Source of the DNA: Monodelphis domestica
Taxonomy: Eukaryota; Chordata; Mammalia; Didelphimorphia; Didelphidae
DNA: 64,000 nucleotides
Direction: 5' to 3'
Assembly: GCF_027887165.1 (NCBI RefSeq)
Contig: NC_077234.1
Location: 192,401,465-192,465,464 of the forward strand
Each line of letters opens with the position of its first letter. The stretch's first letter is position 1. Of the stretch, positions 23,584 to 34,040 are shown piece by piece. The notes under the pieces are model-generated. The model saw nothing but the letters and a program-made list of their open reading frames with translations, was not told where the DNA came from and did not search any database. The translations under genes were made by a program, and so were the position numbers.

Positions 23584-23964
23584 AAAAGATTTTTGCTTGG
23601 AGAAGATACACTGAAAAAGCATGTTTTATAAGCAAAAAATGTCCACAAAAAATGGAATACAAACGACTATAATAAAAAAAACCTGGATCTCATAAGGTGA
23701 GAAGACCTAGACCCATTCAATTAGTGCAACATGCATAATCAGGCACTATTAATAAAAGCCTCTTGATAATACTTCTAATTTATGGAAATTACATGTATAA
23801 ATTTATCTGTCCCTGATTTAATGCAGGAACGTCCCTTGTGTAAATATCCCTGGGTGGGAACTTGGAAGAAGGAGCAATTTCAAAGAGAATATCTGACTGG
23901 TGATTGTGGTTATTATAATGTAACTATGAAAACAGCCTTCTTTCCCCCGTTTTGCTTCTATGTT

Positions 23965-24130
23965 CAATGAAAAGAACGCCAGCTGGGGAGTCAGAAGACC
24001 TAGACTCAGATATCCCCCATGAGGCTTACTGCTTTTGTGATTTGGGGCAAATCCTTTCTTTTGCTGGAGCTCAGGTACAACTAGCTGGTCTGTTAAGCAT
24101 CTCTTCCATTTGAACTTCTATGATGCTCTG
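23965..24130 (+). mobile_element. MIR/THER-type SINE
   Basis: GGGGAGTCAGAAGACCTAGA, TTTGTGATTTGGGGCAAATC, CATTTGAACTTCTATGATGC. Confidence 0.6.
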
Positions 24131-24183
24131 AAAGCCTGTTTTCCCTAGGTGTCCTTGGATTTTTAAAAATTATTATTAAAATA

Positions 24184-24380
24184 ATAGGAGCAGTTTGGTG
24201 CCCCAGTAAAGCACCAGGTGTGGAGACTAGAAATCCTGAATTCAAATCTGGCCTCGGACACTTCCCAGATGTGTGACCTTGGGCAAATCACTTAACTCCA
24301 ATTGCTTAGCCCTTACTGCTCTTCTACCTTGGAACCAATACTTATTATTGATTCAAAACAGAAGGTAAAAGCTTAAAAAA
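24184..24380 (+). mobile_element. Marsupial SINE1/WSINE-like SINE
   Basis: GAATTCAAATCTGGCCTCGG, GTGTGACCTTGGGCAAATCA, GCTTAGCCCTTACTGCTCTT and ACAGAAGGTAAAAGCTTAAA. Confidence 0.8.
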
Positions 24381-24882
24381 GTGTGAAAATAAGGCCACAG
24401 ATGAAGTTAAAATTCATCAAATCACCCTTCAAAGAAATTATTAGCAATAAAGACTTAAGCATTTATTTTCTCAGAATTAAAAAAAATGGAAATATTCAGC
24501 CTTCCACGTTGAAAGATTTCAAGTCAATCCATTCTATTTAGTGATAGCATTTTTAAGCAGCAAATGAATGTGGCCATGACTTTTTCTCCTTTTCTTCATT
24601 ATTAAATACAAAGTTTGGGTTTCTTTTTTTATTGGAAAGTATCAAATACATAAGTATAGATTTATATTTTCTCTTATGTGGACTTTTTTGTCTAGTGTAT
24701 GACACAATATAGTAAACATTTATTAATATTTATATATTATTTATTTAGAAATATATTTATATATCATTTACATAATACTTTTATTATATATAATCATATT
24801 GATTACATTCGTTAGATATTGAAGCATAGCAAAGTTTGTTTATGTACTGCTCTCCTATATGGACTTTTAGCCTATCTGAATT

Positions 24883-24888
24883 AATATA

Positions 24889-24921
<33 letters not shown>

Positions 24922-24925
24922 TTTT
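24883..24925. repeat. (TA)n simple repeat
   Basis: Alternating TA with two ATGTA/ACATA interruptions, followed by a T run. Confidence 0.85.
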
Positions 24926-24934
24926 TTTAAGGAA

Positions 24935-25125
24935 GAGAAACATTGCCAGCTATGTGTTGAGCTTTTTGCTAAGCATTTAGGAAATATTATCTTGTTTGAT
25001 CCTCACAACAGATTCTATTATTACCTTTATTTTAACATTGAGGAAACTGAGGCAGACAAAGGTTAAGTATTCAGCCAGTAAATGTCCAAGGCAGGATTTG
25101 AACTCATGTCTTCTTGACTCAAGGC
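24935..25125 (-). mobile_element. MIR3-like SINE
   Basis: TCTTGTTTGATCCTCACAAC, GAGGAAACTGAGGCAGACAA and CAGGATTTGAACTCATGTC in reverse. Confidence 0.7.
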
Positions 25126-25401
25126 TCCGTGATGGGTGCACCTATGTACAGTGGATGTTGCTACTTCTTTCGTGCTTGGAAGTGATAATAAATAGCTACC
25201 GAATATCATCTTGCCAGAGTCAGTAAAGGTGATTTTGATGTGTTAACATTCCAGAATGAAAATAGTGACCATGTTGAAATGAACATATGTGTGTTCTAGA
25301 AAGCCTGTTGCCTTCTTCTGACAGTGAGCCTATAAACATCTTACAAAAGATTAATGTGATTGCTTAATTACTCTCATAACCAGTAACCATTTCTTCCTTA
25401 G

Positions 25402-25459
25402 GGGAACCCAGAAGAACACACGATTCTAGAATTTGCTCAGTTAATTAAAAACCTTGTTG
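25402..25459 (+). CDS. UXS1: UXS1 coding exon (GNPEEHTILEFAQLIKNLV-G)
   Basis: This 58-bp exon starts in phase 0 after the acceptor CTTCCTTAG. It encodes GNPEEHTILEFAQLIKNLV plus the first base of a glycine codon and ends at a GTAAGT donor. The GNP-x-E-x-T/S-I-x-E-F/L-A segment is typical of decarboxylating and epimerising NDP-sugar enzymes and forms part of the substrate lid. No substitution relative to the mammalian protein is apparent. The intron just downstream looks unusually conserved or motif-rich; see the regulatory entry at 25460-25700. Confidence 0.97.
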
Positions 25460-25700
25460 GTAAGTAGGATAAGTCATTTCACGCGTGAACTTCAGCCTGA
25501 ATGGTTCCTATCAGTGGTTAATTCCTTGATTCGCAAATGTGTAATTAATATAAGCTAATTGAATTGGATCAAAGCGGGGCTTTGATCAGACACATTTGTC
25601 TTCTGATGCTTTAATTAAATAACAGCAGGAGAAAGGGCGTCTGCTTTTGTTTGGGATTATCATCGTGGGCTTGTTCCCGTGAAAGATTCTTTTTGTTCCC
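25460..25700. promoter_or_regulatory. Candidate conserved non-coding element in a UXS1 intron
   Basis: This intronic stretch, starting at the donor of the 25402-25459 exon, carries no recognisable repeat. It holds several TAATTA-type homeodomain cores, a 12-bp perfect palindrome (TTCACGCGTGAA, 25478-25489) and a perfect 9-bp inverted repeat, GATCAAAGC / GCTTTGATC, with a GGG spacer (25567-25587). Each arm matches the TCF/LEF consensus (A/T)(A/T)CAAAG. The repeat-free state and motif density suggest constraint, but this is inference; no alignment was possible. Confidence 0.4.
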
Positions 25701-25719
25701 CAAAGTTAGGTCATTCTTG

Positions 25720-26600
25720 TAGGTGAAAATGATTTGTTGGAGGAGCCTATGCTGGGTGAGAATGGAATCTCAGAGGGTGAAGGAGAGCGGCGTACATCGT
25801 ACGTCGTTGGGTCTGGAGCCCATCCGCTACTTCTTAGGGCTGTCACAATTCTGGCCAGCTTCCCTGTGAAATGTACGAGCCCGCATAGAAATCGGGGCAG
25901 GAGATAACGAGGCAGCCGACCGCACCCCACCGAGACCCAGAGCTGTGTCTGCCTCCAGCCTGGCCCCAGCAGTGTGTCTCCTGTAAGCATGATCAGTTGG
26001 GCCCCGGCCCGGGGCACTCCCCGTCTGCAGTGTTTTTCCCATGTTTTCCCCAGGATTTCTGCCGGATAACAGAGCTCTGAAGTCATTAGGTTTTGTGGTC
26101 GATTTGCTCTCAGATATTCCTGAGATCCTCTTAAACCGTAGGAGGGAGTTTGACAAGGGTACCACCCGCCTGGTCTGAATCCCTGTCTGTCAGCAGCCTT
26201 AGCTTAGGGCTTTGGTGCTGGGTCCTGACCTCCAAAAGCCTCCAGCCCCCTCCATGAGCAGGCAGCCCCTTCCTGAGGTCCGGTTTCTTCACCCGCGAAA
26301 CGGAGAAATCATTGCAGAGAGCGTCGTTTAAAGGAGAGCCCCGGCTCTAGAAATGAGTTATTCTGTGGAGAGAAGCCTATAGCCACAACAAAATGAAGCC
26401 CTGGGAGGTGGAAAAAGAGATGCCTTTCTGGTGCGACCCAGGGTTCAACAGATAATACTTCTCCTGCCCCTCGTAAAAGCCGGTGATGCTTGCTGGGATG
26501 CTCGGGCAGGCCTGAGCATGGGAGCTCTAAGCCGCAGGAGACGCGTTCCAAGCTGAAGCAGACAAAGCTAATGGGGGACAGAAAGAGCCGGGCAGGGGTA
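25720..26600. other. GC- and CpG-richer unique block in a UXS1 intron
   Basis: Base composition rises well above the AT-rich surroundings, and many CpG dinucleotides are retained (for example around 25785-25810 and 25880-26020). No repeat family is recognisable and no open frame resembles a known protein. It could be a small regulatory island, an unmethylated element or simply a GC-rich intron segment. Confidence 0.35.
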
Positions 26601-26624
26601 CCTTAGGACCGTTGAAGAGCCCCA

Positions 26625-26768
26625 AGGCATTCAAATGTGGCCTCAGACACTTCCCAGCTGGGTGACCCTGGGCAGGTCACTTGACCCCCCGCGTAGCCCT
26701 TAGTGACCACTCTTCTGCCTTGGAGCCAATACACGGTATTGACTCCAAGATGGAAGGTAAAAAAGAGT
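26625..26768 (+). mobile_element. SINE1/WSINE-like SINE, 5'-shortened
   Basis: GCATTCAAATGTGGCCTCAG, TGGGTGACCCTGGGCAGGTC, GACCACTCTTCTGCCTTGGA and GACTCCAAGATGGAAGGTAA; low divergence. Confidence 0.8.
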
Positions 26769-27013
26769 TCCAAGTCCGAAAAGAGCAGGTCAAAGCCCCT
26801 GTGCTAGTCAGTGGTGAAATGAGGGGCCACACTCCCAGCCTGGGTATGATCGAGACTCCCCTTGATTCCCCCTCCCAAAATAACAAATAAAACCCTTTGA
26901 TCATCTCCTGCCCTAATGCAGGCTTTTGTTTTCTCTTGAAGCGGCCCCACGTCCCATTACAGAAATGTGTTCTCTGCCCCCCAGCTAATGGCTCGACTTT
27001 GGTCTTTGAACAG

Positions 27014-27117
27014 GGAGCGGGAGTGAGATTCAGTTTCTCTCAGAAGCCCAGGATGACCCACAGAGAAGAAAGCCGGACATCCAGAAAGCCAAGCTAATGC
27101 TCGGGTGGGAGCCCGTG
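27014..27117 (+). CDS. UXS1: UXS1 coding exon (SGSEIQFLSEAQDDPQRRKPDI...LGWEPV)
   Basis: This 104-bp exon completes the glycine codon and encodes 34 further residues from SGSEIQ to LGWEPV. The RKPDI-x-KAK-x-x-LGW-x-P motif is the family signature near the C terminus and helps hold the nucleotide-sugar. Compared with the human protein as I recall it (QKRKPDIKKAK), this copy reads QRRKPDIQKAK. These are two mild substitutions outside the invariant positions. The acceptor is TTTGAACAG and the donor is GTAAGT. The exon exits in phase 0. Confidence 0.97.
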
Positions 27118-27264
27118 GTAAGTGAGGCCAAAGGAGAAGGGAAATGGCTTCTCTGATGTCCGTGACCCCTCCCTGGCTGTGGGGCAGGAGGGCAGGGGGC
27201 GGGAGTGCCCAGGGATGCCCTTGCTGAACCTCCCCACTGGTGCTCTGGCCTGACCCCAGCGCAA

Positions 27265-27430
27265 GAATTAATTAGTTCATTAGATTAAAGAACGAGGCTG
27301 TTTATAAGATATCAGCCGGCCAAAATCGTAACAAGATCCATATCGACCGTAATAATTTCCGCTAGGGTTTTCAGAACTCTACACTAAAGGAAATGCATTT
27401 CAGATCCCCCAAACTGATCTTTTGTTTTAC
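27265..27430. promoter_or_regulatory. Second candidate conserved non-coding element after a UXS1 exon
   Basis: A repeat-free intronic stretch rich in homeodomain-like cores (AATTAATTAGTTCATTAG), followed by intact CpGs (ATCGACCG, TTCCGCTAG) and an ATGCATTT octamer-like site. Its look resembles deeply conserved intronic enhancers. No comparison could be made, so the call is tentative. Confidence 0.3.
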
Positions 27431-27497
27431 TCCTGTCAAATGGTTTATGCTTGGTGTGATAAATACAGTGCCCCACCTGCAGCCAGAAAACTCTTCT

Positions 27498-27692
27498 TTT
27501 TGAGTTCAGGTTTGGCCTCAGACATTTACTAGTTGTGTGACTCTGGGCAAGTCACTTCACCCTGTTTGCCTCAGTTTCTTCATCTGTAAAATGAAGTGGA
27601 GAAGGAAGAGGTAAACCATACAAAGATACTGATCTTTGTGAAGAAAACCCCAAATGGGGTCTCAAAAAGTCAGGAATGACTGAAAGGGTCTC
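27498..27692 (+). mobile_element. Marsupial MAR1-like SINE
   Basis: TTTGAGTTCAGGTTTGGCC, GACTCTGGGCAAGTCACTTC, TTTCTTCATCTGTAAAATGA, AACCCCAAATGGGGTCTC. Confidence 0.8.
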
Positions 27693-28118
27693 CTCAAGTA
27701 GCATTTTTGGTGGTGGTTGTTTAATCAAGGATAGAAACTACTAGGTAGAAGCAAAAGTAGGAAAAGAAGGAAGGAAACCGAGGAGGAAAGGAAGAAATTC
27801 AGTGTTTCAGGATTTGAGATTTATTTTAGGACAAGATTTTACTTATAACCAAAGAGAGAATATTAAAGCCAACACCGTACTGCCCCTGCTGCTGGATTTT
27901 GCCCCATTTTGAAAGCAGCTTGTGAGGTATTCTCGTTTTCCTGGGTTGGCATCGGCCCTGTGGCCAGTGTGTGGTGCTGTGCATACTGCTAGCAGATATT
28001 TGATGTTGAAAACCAGCATTTCCTGCAACAGTAAACCCCCGAGGACAAGCACAATTATTTATTTCATTAGACAAGAAACTCAGTATCGATGTAACCTTGT
28101 CTCTTTCTCTCCAAACAG

Positions 28119-28250
28119 GTCCCTTTGGAAGAAGGCTTAAATAAGGCAATTCACTACTTCCGTAAAGAACTTGAGTACCAAGCAAATAATCAATACATCC
28201 CCAAACCCAAACCTGCAAGGATAAAAAAAGGCCGAACACGACATAACTGA
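28119..28250 (+). CDS. UXS1: UXS1 terminal coding exon and stop
   Basis: This exon begins after CCAAACAG and encodes 43 residues from VPLEEGLNKAIHYF to KKGRTRHN, followed by TGA at 28248-28250. The extreme C terminus is lysine/arginine rich, as in other vertebrate UXS1. The last residue is asparagine where the human protein ends in serine. Together with the four exons upstream, 132 C-terminal residues of the roughly 420-residue enzyme are encoded here. They belong to the substrate-binding lobe. The N-terminal membrane anchor, the NAD-binding Rossmann motif and the catalytic Tyr-x-x-x-Lys lie off the left edge. Confidence 0.97.
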   Translation, partial: VPLEEGLNKAIHYFRKELEYQANNQYIPKPKPARIKKGRTRHN

Positions 28251-28449
28251 AGGAAGGATTTGCTTCTCTGGACAGGAGAATTCCCTCTTTTACATTTGAC
28301 AGGATGTAATTTTTTTCCTTTTCCTTTTTTAAAAGAAAGACTTAAAACAGGTGTCATGAAGAACAAACTGGAATTTCATTCTGAAGCTTGCTTTAAGGAA
28401 ATGGATGTGCCTAAACCCTTCCCCAACACAGACACACATACACACAGAC

Positions 28450-28484
<35 letters not shown>

Positions 28485-28985
28485 CACACTCAAAAAAAAA
28501 AACTGCAAATCTTGCCTTGCACTTTTTAAAATCTGTCTTTTTATGTAAAAATAGAATAGAAACATCTTTGAGTATTTTCAAGTTTTTTATCTTGCTGTGA
28601 GATCCTTTGTTGTTGACTGTCGCTGACAGTTTTATTTACTGGTTTCTTTGTGAAGCTGAAAAGGAAGATAAATGAAATGGAAAATGCCAATTTTATTTAT
28701 AAAATATGGGACCCATAGTTATACTATGCATAAGAGAAGAAGTTTAACAGTATTGTCGGGCAAGTAAAATGCTGGGATTGAGTCTGCAGGAGTATATACG
28801 AGAATTCTGTTCGAAACCTTTGTTTCTTTGGATTCCGAAATTTTCCAAGGTTTTAGTTTTAGTTGCTCATTTGAATTGGAGATATTTTCATTGATTATCA
28901 TGGATAAGGATATTTTAAATCACTACTGTGTTGTGCTGCGTACTCTGGGAAAAATAAAAAGTTAATGTATTATTGGTTGACAGTG
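28251..28985 (+). other. UXS1: UXS1 3' UTR
   Basis: Sequence after the UXS1 stop with no coding potential. It carries a CA-rich dinucleotide tract (28425-28490) and AT-rich stretches. The first canonical AATAAA is at 28953-28958, and TG-rich sequence follows it, so cleavage is expected around 28970-28985. A second AATAAA at 29003-29008 could give a slightly longer form. The exact end is inferred. Confidence 0.75.
28425..28490. repeat. (CA)n microsatellite in the UXS1 3' UTR
   Basis: CA-rich run with GACA and AAACA interruptions, followed by an A run (28492-28501). It lies about 180 nt after the stop codon. Confidence 0.9.
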
Positions 28986-29008
28986 GTTGAATATGCTATT
29001 TTAATAAA
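28953..29008 (+). promoter_or_regulatory. UXS1: Tandem polyadenylation signals of UXS1
   Basis: Two AATAAA hexamers, at 28953-28958 and 29003-29008, lie about 700-760 bp after the UXS1 stop codon. The sequence between them is TG-rich (TTGGTTGACAGTGGTTG), as expected of a downstream element. No other canonical signal in the expected strand is closer to the stop codon. Confidence 0.7.
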
Positions 29009-29624
29009 ATATTATAACTTAAAACTCACAGACTTTTCAATTTTTAATTAAAGTGGAGGTCTTGGATCTGCACAGTGCATTTCATAGGTGGCAAAAAAAG
29101 GGAAAAATGAGTTCATGCATCTATTTGTACGCGTCTGCATAAGAAGCAAAGTTATTATGTATAATTGAGAGTGATGGTATTTCAATCATCGTGTGGCAGC
29201 CCAGAACAAATTTATAAAAATAATGAAGCCCATTTTGAGAAAACTCTAAGCTTTTTAAAGGCTGAGCTAGAGTTTTATCCTTTTCTTGTCTGATCGATAG
29301 GCAAATTGTGCTGGATGACAGGTATATAGTTGTTGCTCAGTAAATTTTTATTGATAGAATATGGGGAGCAAGACACGGATCATTTATATTATATGGCATG
29401 ATTTGTGATTTGGACCCATTGGATATTTCAGTTATTTTTGTTTTCCTCAAGGAGAAAAATGAAAATAATGAGACTACAACTTTTCAAGCCAGAGAATGCA
29501 GTTACCATCTAAGTGAAAAGAAACAAATAGTCCTCGCTTTCCCCATGTTCCCCCAAACAATAGACAATGTTTCTTCTTTCTATGGGAGAGCTTTTTAAAA
29601 AAAAGATACTGTGATGTTAAACAG

Positions 29625-29790
29625 ATGGCATTTACAATATGTGTGAACTTGGGCAAGTCACTTTACCTCTGCTGATGATCCCCTGCAGGATGAAATGGCA
29701 TTTTCTAGTATCTTTGCCAAGAATAGCCCATGGATTGCTGTAGTCCATGGGGTCATGAAGAATGAGCCACCACTGGACATCAAGCTTTTC
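29625..29790 (+). mobile_element. MAR1-like SINE fragment
   Basis: GTGTGAACTTGGGCAAGTCA, TAGTATCTTTGCCAAGAATA and CATGGGGTCATGAAGAATGA. Confidence 0.6.
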
Positions 29791-31046
29791 CATGTGTGTG
29801 TACTAGATCTCACTTCAGTTCAGCCTGGTGTTCCAGTATGTCAGGATGTTTGGGGATCTCAACTCGGTCATCCATTGTGTTACCTAATCTTGCGCCATCT
29901 TCAAATTTAATAAGCGGACCAGTCATCAAGAAACGCGTTCAGCCATTGGAGACCTTCCTCATTGCTACTGAAATATTCATGGCTGCTCTGAGTCCAGTTG
30001 TTCAGCCAAATCAGAATCCACCTCATACTCTGATCCAACCCATATTTCTCCACTTTCTTTCCAAGGATGAGATACTATGTCAAATACTTTGCTGATATTT
30101 TTGGTGAACGACAATAATAAACACTTCTTTTTTGTATGAATATCTTATAATCTTCCCCCCAAAATCAGCCTGCTCTCTTGCTTGAAACATGGCTGTCTCT
30201 GTCATCATTTACTTTCTTAGATATTTAATAAGCACCTAGACTTCTTTAAAAATTTTTCTCTTTTGTTTTTATATTGCCTAAATTTCCTATCCTATCTTCC
30301 CCATTCCCAGAAAGCTATTTTTTTGAAGAAGTCAAGTCCCCTTGACCTATTATTTGCAACTTCTGCTTCCTCCTCCCATTTCTTATTTTCGTTTTTGAAA
30401 ACCATGACATTTGCCTTTCTCTAGGCCTCAGTGGCCTCATTCTCCATGATCATTCAAAGTCAACCCACCATGGCTCAAGAGTTCCATCCACCAACTTTCA
30501 GCATGCCAGTAGTGTTTTAAATTTATCAAAGACACCCAGATACTTGTTTATATTTTCCTTATCCTGGGTTTAAACTTTTATTACCCTTTAATTATTTTCT
30601 CTGGCCCAAGAAAACAAAATAGGAACTAAGGAGTTCTTTTTCCCCATCTTACCCCTTCTTTGATCCTGCTCTTACTCTTTATATTGCTAAAATCCCATTT
30701 TGTTGGCTTTGACTGTCTTTACCAGACTTGACCAGTTTTGTGTTTTAGAAATCCTCATATTATTCTTACCAGGTCACGATGGTTTTGTATTCATCCTGTT
30801 CATTTCCTGACCTTGCATGCATCTTCTGAACTTAAAAATCAAAATTGGTTTAAGAGTTCCCAACACATCCACCATCGTTTCTTTTAGAGAATACCTCAGA
30901 ATATCTGTCTTCAGAATTTCATTCTTGAGAGTGCCTCATTATTCCTCAGCTGACCTGCCCTGTACAACTTTAGATCTAAGGATCTTATTTAATCTTTCTG
31001 AACCCCTTTGAAATTTGCTCACCCCACATCTAGGATGCCTGCCAGG
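29790..31046 (-). mobile_element. Old CR1/L3-type LINE remains (antisense)
   Basis: Ordered matches to the antisense of a CR1-type reverse transcriptase region: AATCCACCTCATACTCTGAT, GAGATACTATGTCAAATACT, GACATTTGCCTTTCTCTAGG, CTCCATGATCATTCAAAG. It is strongly diverged and has indels, so not functional. It appears to continue beyond the LTR insertion after 31953. Confidence 0.6.
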
Positions 31047-31949
31047 TGTAAACCTTAAAATTTCTTAGACTTACGAATGTTGGAAATTTCCCCATTTCCA
31101 ACATTAGGTAGGGAGGGTCCTTCTCCCTACCTAAGACTACTTTAGGACAGAAACCTTTTGCTAAACAATGAAAAGGGCTTTGACCTATGCTTAAGCATAA
31201 AACAGGAAGTTCTTTGAGTCATGATTGATTTTAGAATTGATACAATAGAGATACTTGAAATGGCAGAACCAGGTCTTGGAACTTACAATCTCCACCCAAC
31301 TCAGTCTAACAGGATTTAGGAAGGCATAGATCATAGGCAGCATAGATCAAGATTTAATTATTTGAGAATATGACCTTCAACAGACATGTGCAAAGGGGCA
31401 GACCTCTGGGCGGTCCTGGGTTAAGCTAGAGCCACCATTGGCACAGGGAAGACATGGACAGTGAATGGTAGATGTGAGAACTGAGGGGAGGGAACTTAGA
31501 TGGTTTCCTTAAAGATAGCAGGGTCTGAGGACTGAGGAGGAGGTTTTGCTCTGAGCGAGGTGGCTCTGGAGGAGGTGGGAGAGGTTTTGCTCTGAGAGGT
31601 TGTGCTCGGAGAAGCTTGCTCTGAAGGAAGCTGGAGGTGGAGGCCCCTGAGACTGTTTCTCCATTTTGGTCACGTGAGTGATAGGGACTGATCTCTTTTC
31701 TTTGCCTCAGCTATCTAAGGGCTTGGGCCTTTTGGCCCAGCCTAAACAGAGGGGGTATTTAAGCCCTATTCCCTTCTCTCTCTCTGTTTCTCTCTCTCTC
31801 TCTCTCTCTCTTTCTTCCTCCTGTTTGTAATTAAACTCCATAAAAGGTTGACTGCTGACTTGAGTTTTCATTAAGGAATTACATAGCTGAATTCCTTGGC
31901 GACCTTAAATTAATATATATCAGTCTTTTAAAGTGATTTCCTTGTCACA
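31047..31949 (+). mobile_element. Solo LTR of an endogenous retrovirus
   Basis: A 903-bp element with TG...CA ends, flanked by the 4-bp direct repeat CAGG at 31043-31046 and 31950-31953. Parts visible in order: U3 with GAGG-rich repeats, a TATA-like box (GGTATTTAAGCCC) near 31755, a (TC)n tract, and an ATTAAA polyadenylation signal near 31832. There is no internal retroviral sequence beside it. A 4-bp duplication fits a gammaretrovirus-like (ERV1) integrase. It looks whole as an LTR and of moderate age. It is inserted into older LINE sequence. Confidence 0.75.
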
Positions 31950-32109
31950 CAGGCTATGCCCACATCTGAAAATGTAGTCCAAATGTTCTCTGAGTAATAA
32001 AAGCGAAGACTGACCTTATAACTACACAGGGTAGGAAGTTGCCTTCATTTCATAAATCAAGAAGCACATAAAAAGTTACAATCTCTAAAATATTTTTTTT
32101 TCCACTCTA

Positions 32110-32240
32110 GTGTTAAGAGGAATTTTGCCATCACAAGAGCCCACATTTGCTTGGTATTTTGCAGTTTACAAAATGCCTTCCTCCTGGCTATGATGTGCAA
32201 ATATGTTCCCCATTTTACAGATAATCAATCAATATATAAA
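32110..32240 (-). mobile_element. MIR3-like SINE fragment
   Basis: GCAGTTTACAAAATGCCTTC and TTCCCCATTTTACAGATAA. Confidence 0.45.
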
Positions 32241-33059
32241 TGCCTACAGTCTCAGAATAGAAATTACAGTGCCAAATTTTGGTTCATCTAAAGCAGAAAT
32301 TCATCATAATTAGATCTTCATGAAAATAAAATGGATGTCCTTCCAGGTAATAAGCACTCCATCCATGGAAGTATTTAAGTGGAAATTATGTGTTGTGTGG
32401 TTGACTGGCCTTGACGATGCCTTTGATCCTTTATCTGGCAAAGATTCAGATTTTCATCCCCATTTTGTGGGGTTACTGTCTCTGGGTAATTTACATTAAT
32501 TGTCCAATGGAAATGTTTTTGTAGGGGTGTATAGCTAATTTCAAAATGGGAAATAATTCTACAACATGGATTTGCCCAGTATACAGAGAGGTACAAGGGT
32601 TCTCTTTGTACAGTTGTATTTATCTGCAAGAATGGTTTTTCTGCTTTTTTCCTTTGAATTTGCTGTACTTGGAATGTCCTATTATCATGAGCACTGCTAT
32701 AACACAAGTCTGTTTAAAAAAAGTTACTTCTGTAATGATAGGTACATTTTATTACTCTGATTCCCTTGGTAATCCAGTTGAGTTCCCCAATTGAACTGAT
32801 CTCTCTAGCCAAAATTCTCAAACTTGTACATTGCCTACCCAAAGTCTGAGAAGGGAAAATGGTGGCATTCTTGTTCTCACCAGAAGACGGTGAGAAGAAC
32901 TAAAAGAATCTTCACAGGCTATAATTTGTTCTTAGTCTGAACCTTTGGGAAATGATTGGTGGAAATCTAGAAGGTTCAAAACTCTGTTTCCTAAATAATA
33001 ATTGTCTTTAAATAGGTTGTTTTTAAGTCAGTACTCAAATAGATTTGTGTTCTCTTCAT

Positions 33060-33480
33060 TGTGGAAGGGGATGCCCTCTCCAGGGCTACAGTTCATATTG
33101 CTTCCATGCTTACCCATCCTTATAACTCTTGTGCTTGTTTTCTCATAAATTCTTCCCAGGTATCCACCTAGCAGGCTGTGGTCCCTTTCCCTTCTTGATT
33201 TCTCATGATATCACTTAAGGATATCAGGGGAGCATGGGTTATTCTTTGATCTTGCTACATGGCCAGCCCATTTTTTCCCATCATTTATTTCTTCAATATC
33301 TTTTGCTCTATTTTTTCCTTATTTGTTCCTTATTTGTTGTGTGATAGATAGCCTGTTCACACCCATCATGTATACCTCCATTGCCTTCTTAGTGATATCC
33401 AATTTTGATTCTTTAGAAATCACAGTGTATGCCATGACTTACATCCATACCACACTGGTAGTATGTAAAATGTTTGTATT
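33060..33480 (-). repeat. Possible antisense RTE-type LINE remains
   Basis: GTGTATGCCATGACTTACAT and CCATACCACACTGGTAGTAT resemble an antisense RTE-like reverse transcriptase region. Identification is weak. Confidence 0.25.
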
Positions 33481-33489
33481 TAAGAGATG

Positions 33490-34040
33490 ATTTCAGATAT
33501 GGGGAAATGGAAATGCTAAAACACCATTGGTGACACTATAAGTTGGTCCAACCATTTCAGAAAGCAGTATGCAATTATGCTCAAAGTTATAAAACTAGGT
33601 ATACCTTTAGACCAAGCAATACCACTATTAGGTTTACTTACCAGGAGAAAGGATTTTTTTTTTGTCTCTTTGTGATGGCAAAAATGGGAACTGAAGGAAA
33701 GTCTGTTCATCAATTGGGGAATAGCTAAATAAGTTGTGGTTTATGATTGTGCTGGAATACTACTGTGCCCTAAGAAATGATTGGAAAAACTCAGAAAGGG
33801 CTATGTGAAATTATGAAGAGTAAAAAAAGTAGAACCAAAAGAATATTAGAAACAGCAACAGAAATATTGAAGAATTACTTGTATGTGTCCAAGTTCAGAG
33901 AAAGAACTGGTAAAGAGAAATAAATAAGATGAAGTTTTATATATAAATATATCTTTTCATCAAATAATGCCTTCTCTAATGGGAGAGTAGGGAGGGAGGG
34001 AGGGAGTTAACTGGGTAAATTATTGTAACATTTTTTTTTA
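33490..34040 (+). mobile_element. L1 3' end fragment
   Basis: GGTCCAACCATTTCAGAAAG, CCAAGCAATACCACTATTAG, CATCAATTGGGGAATAGCTA and GGAATACTACTGTGCCCTAA match the end of the marsupial L1 in order. It lacks everything upstream and carries an internal gap. Confidence 0.75.

Noticed and set aside
28260-28565. Open frames on both strands after the UXS1 stop
   Set aside because: They translate the CA repeat of the 3' UTR.
29796-30095. 99-codon plus-strand open frame
   Set aside because: It is antisense to old CR1/L3 LINE sequence.
32375-32707. 110-codon minus-strand open frame as a gene
   Set aside because: No recognisable domain, no splice partners and no conserved context; length is within what chance gives in 64 kb.
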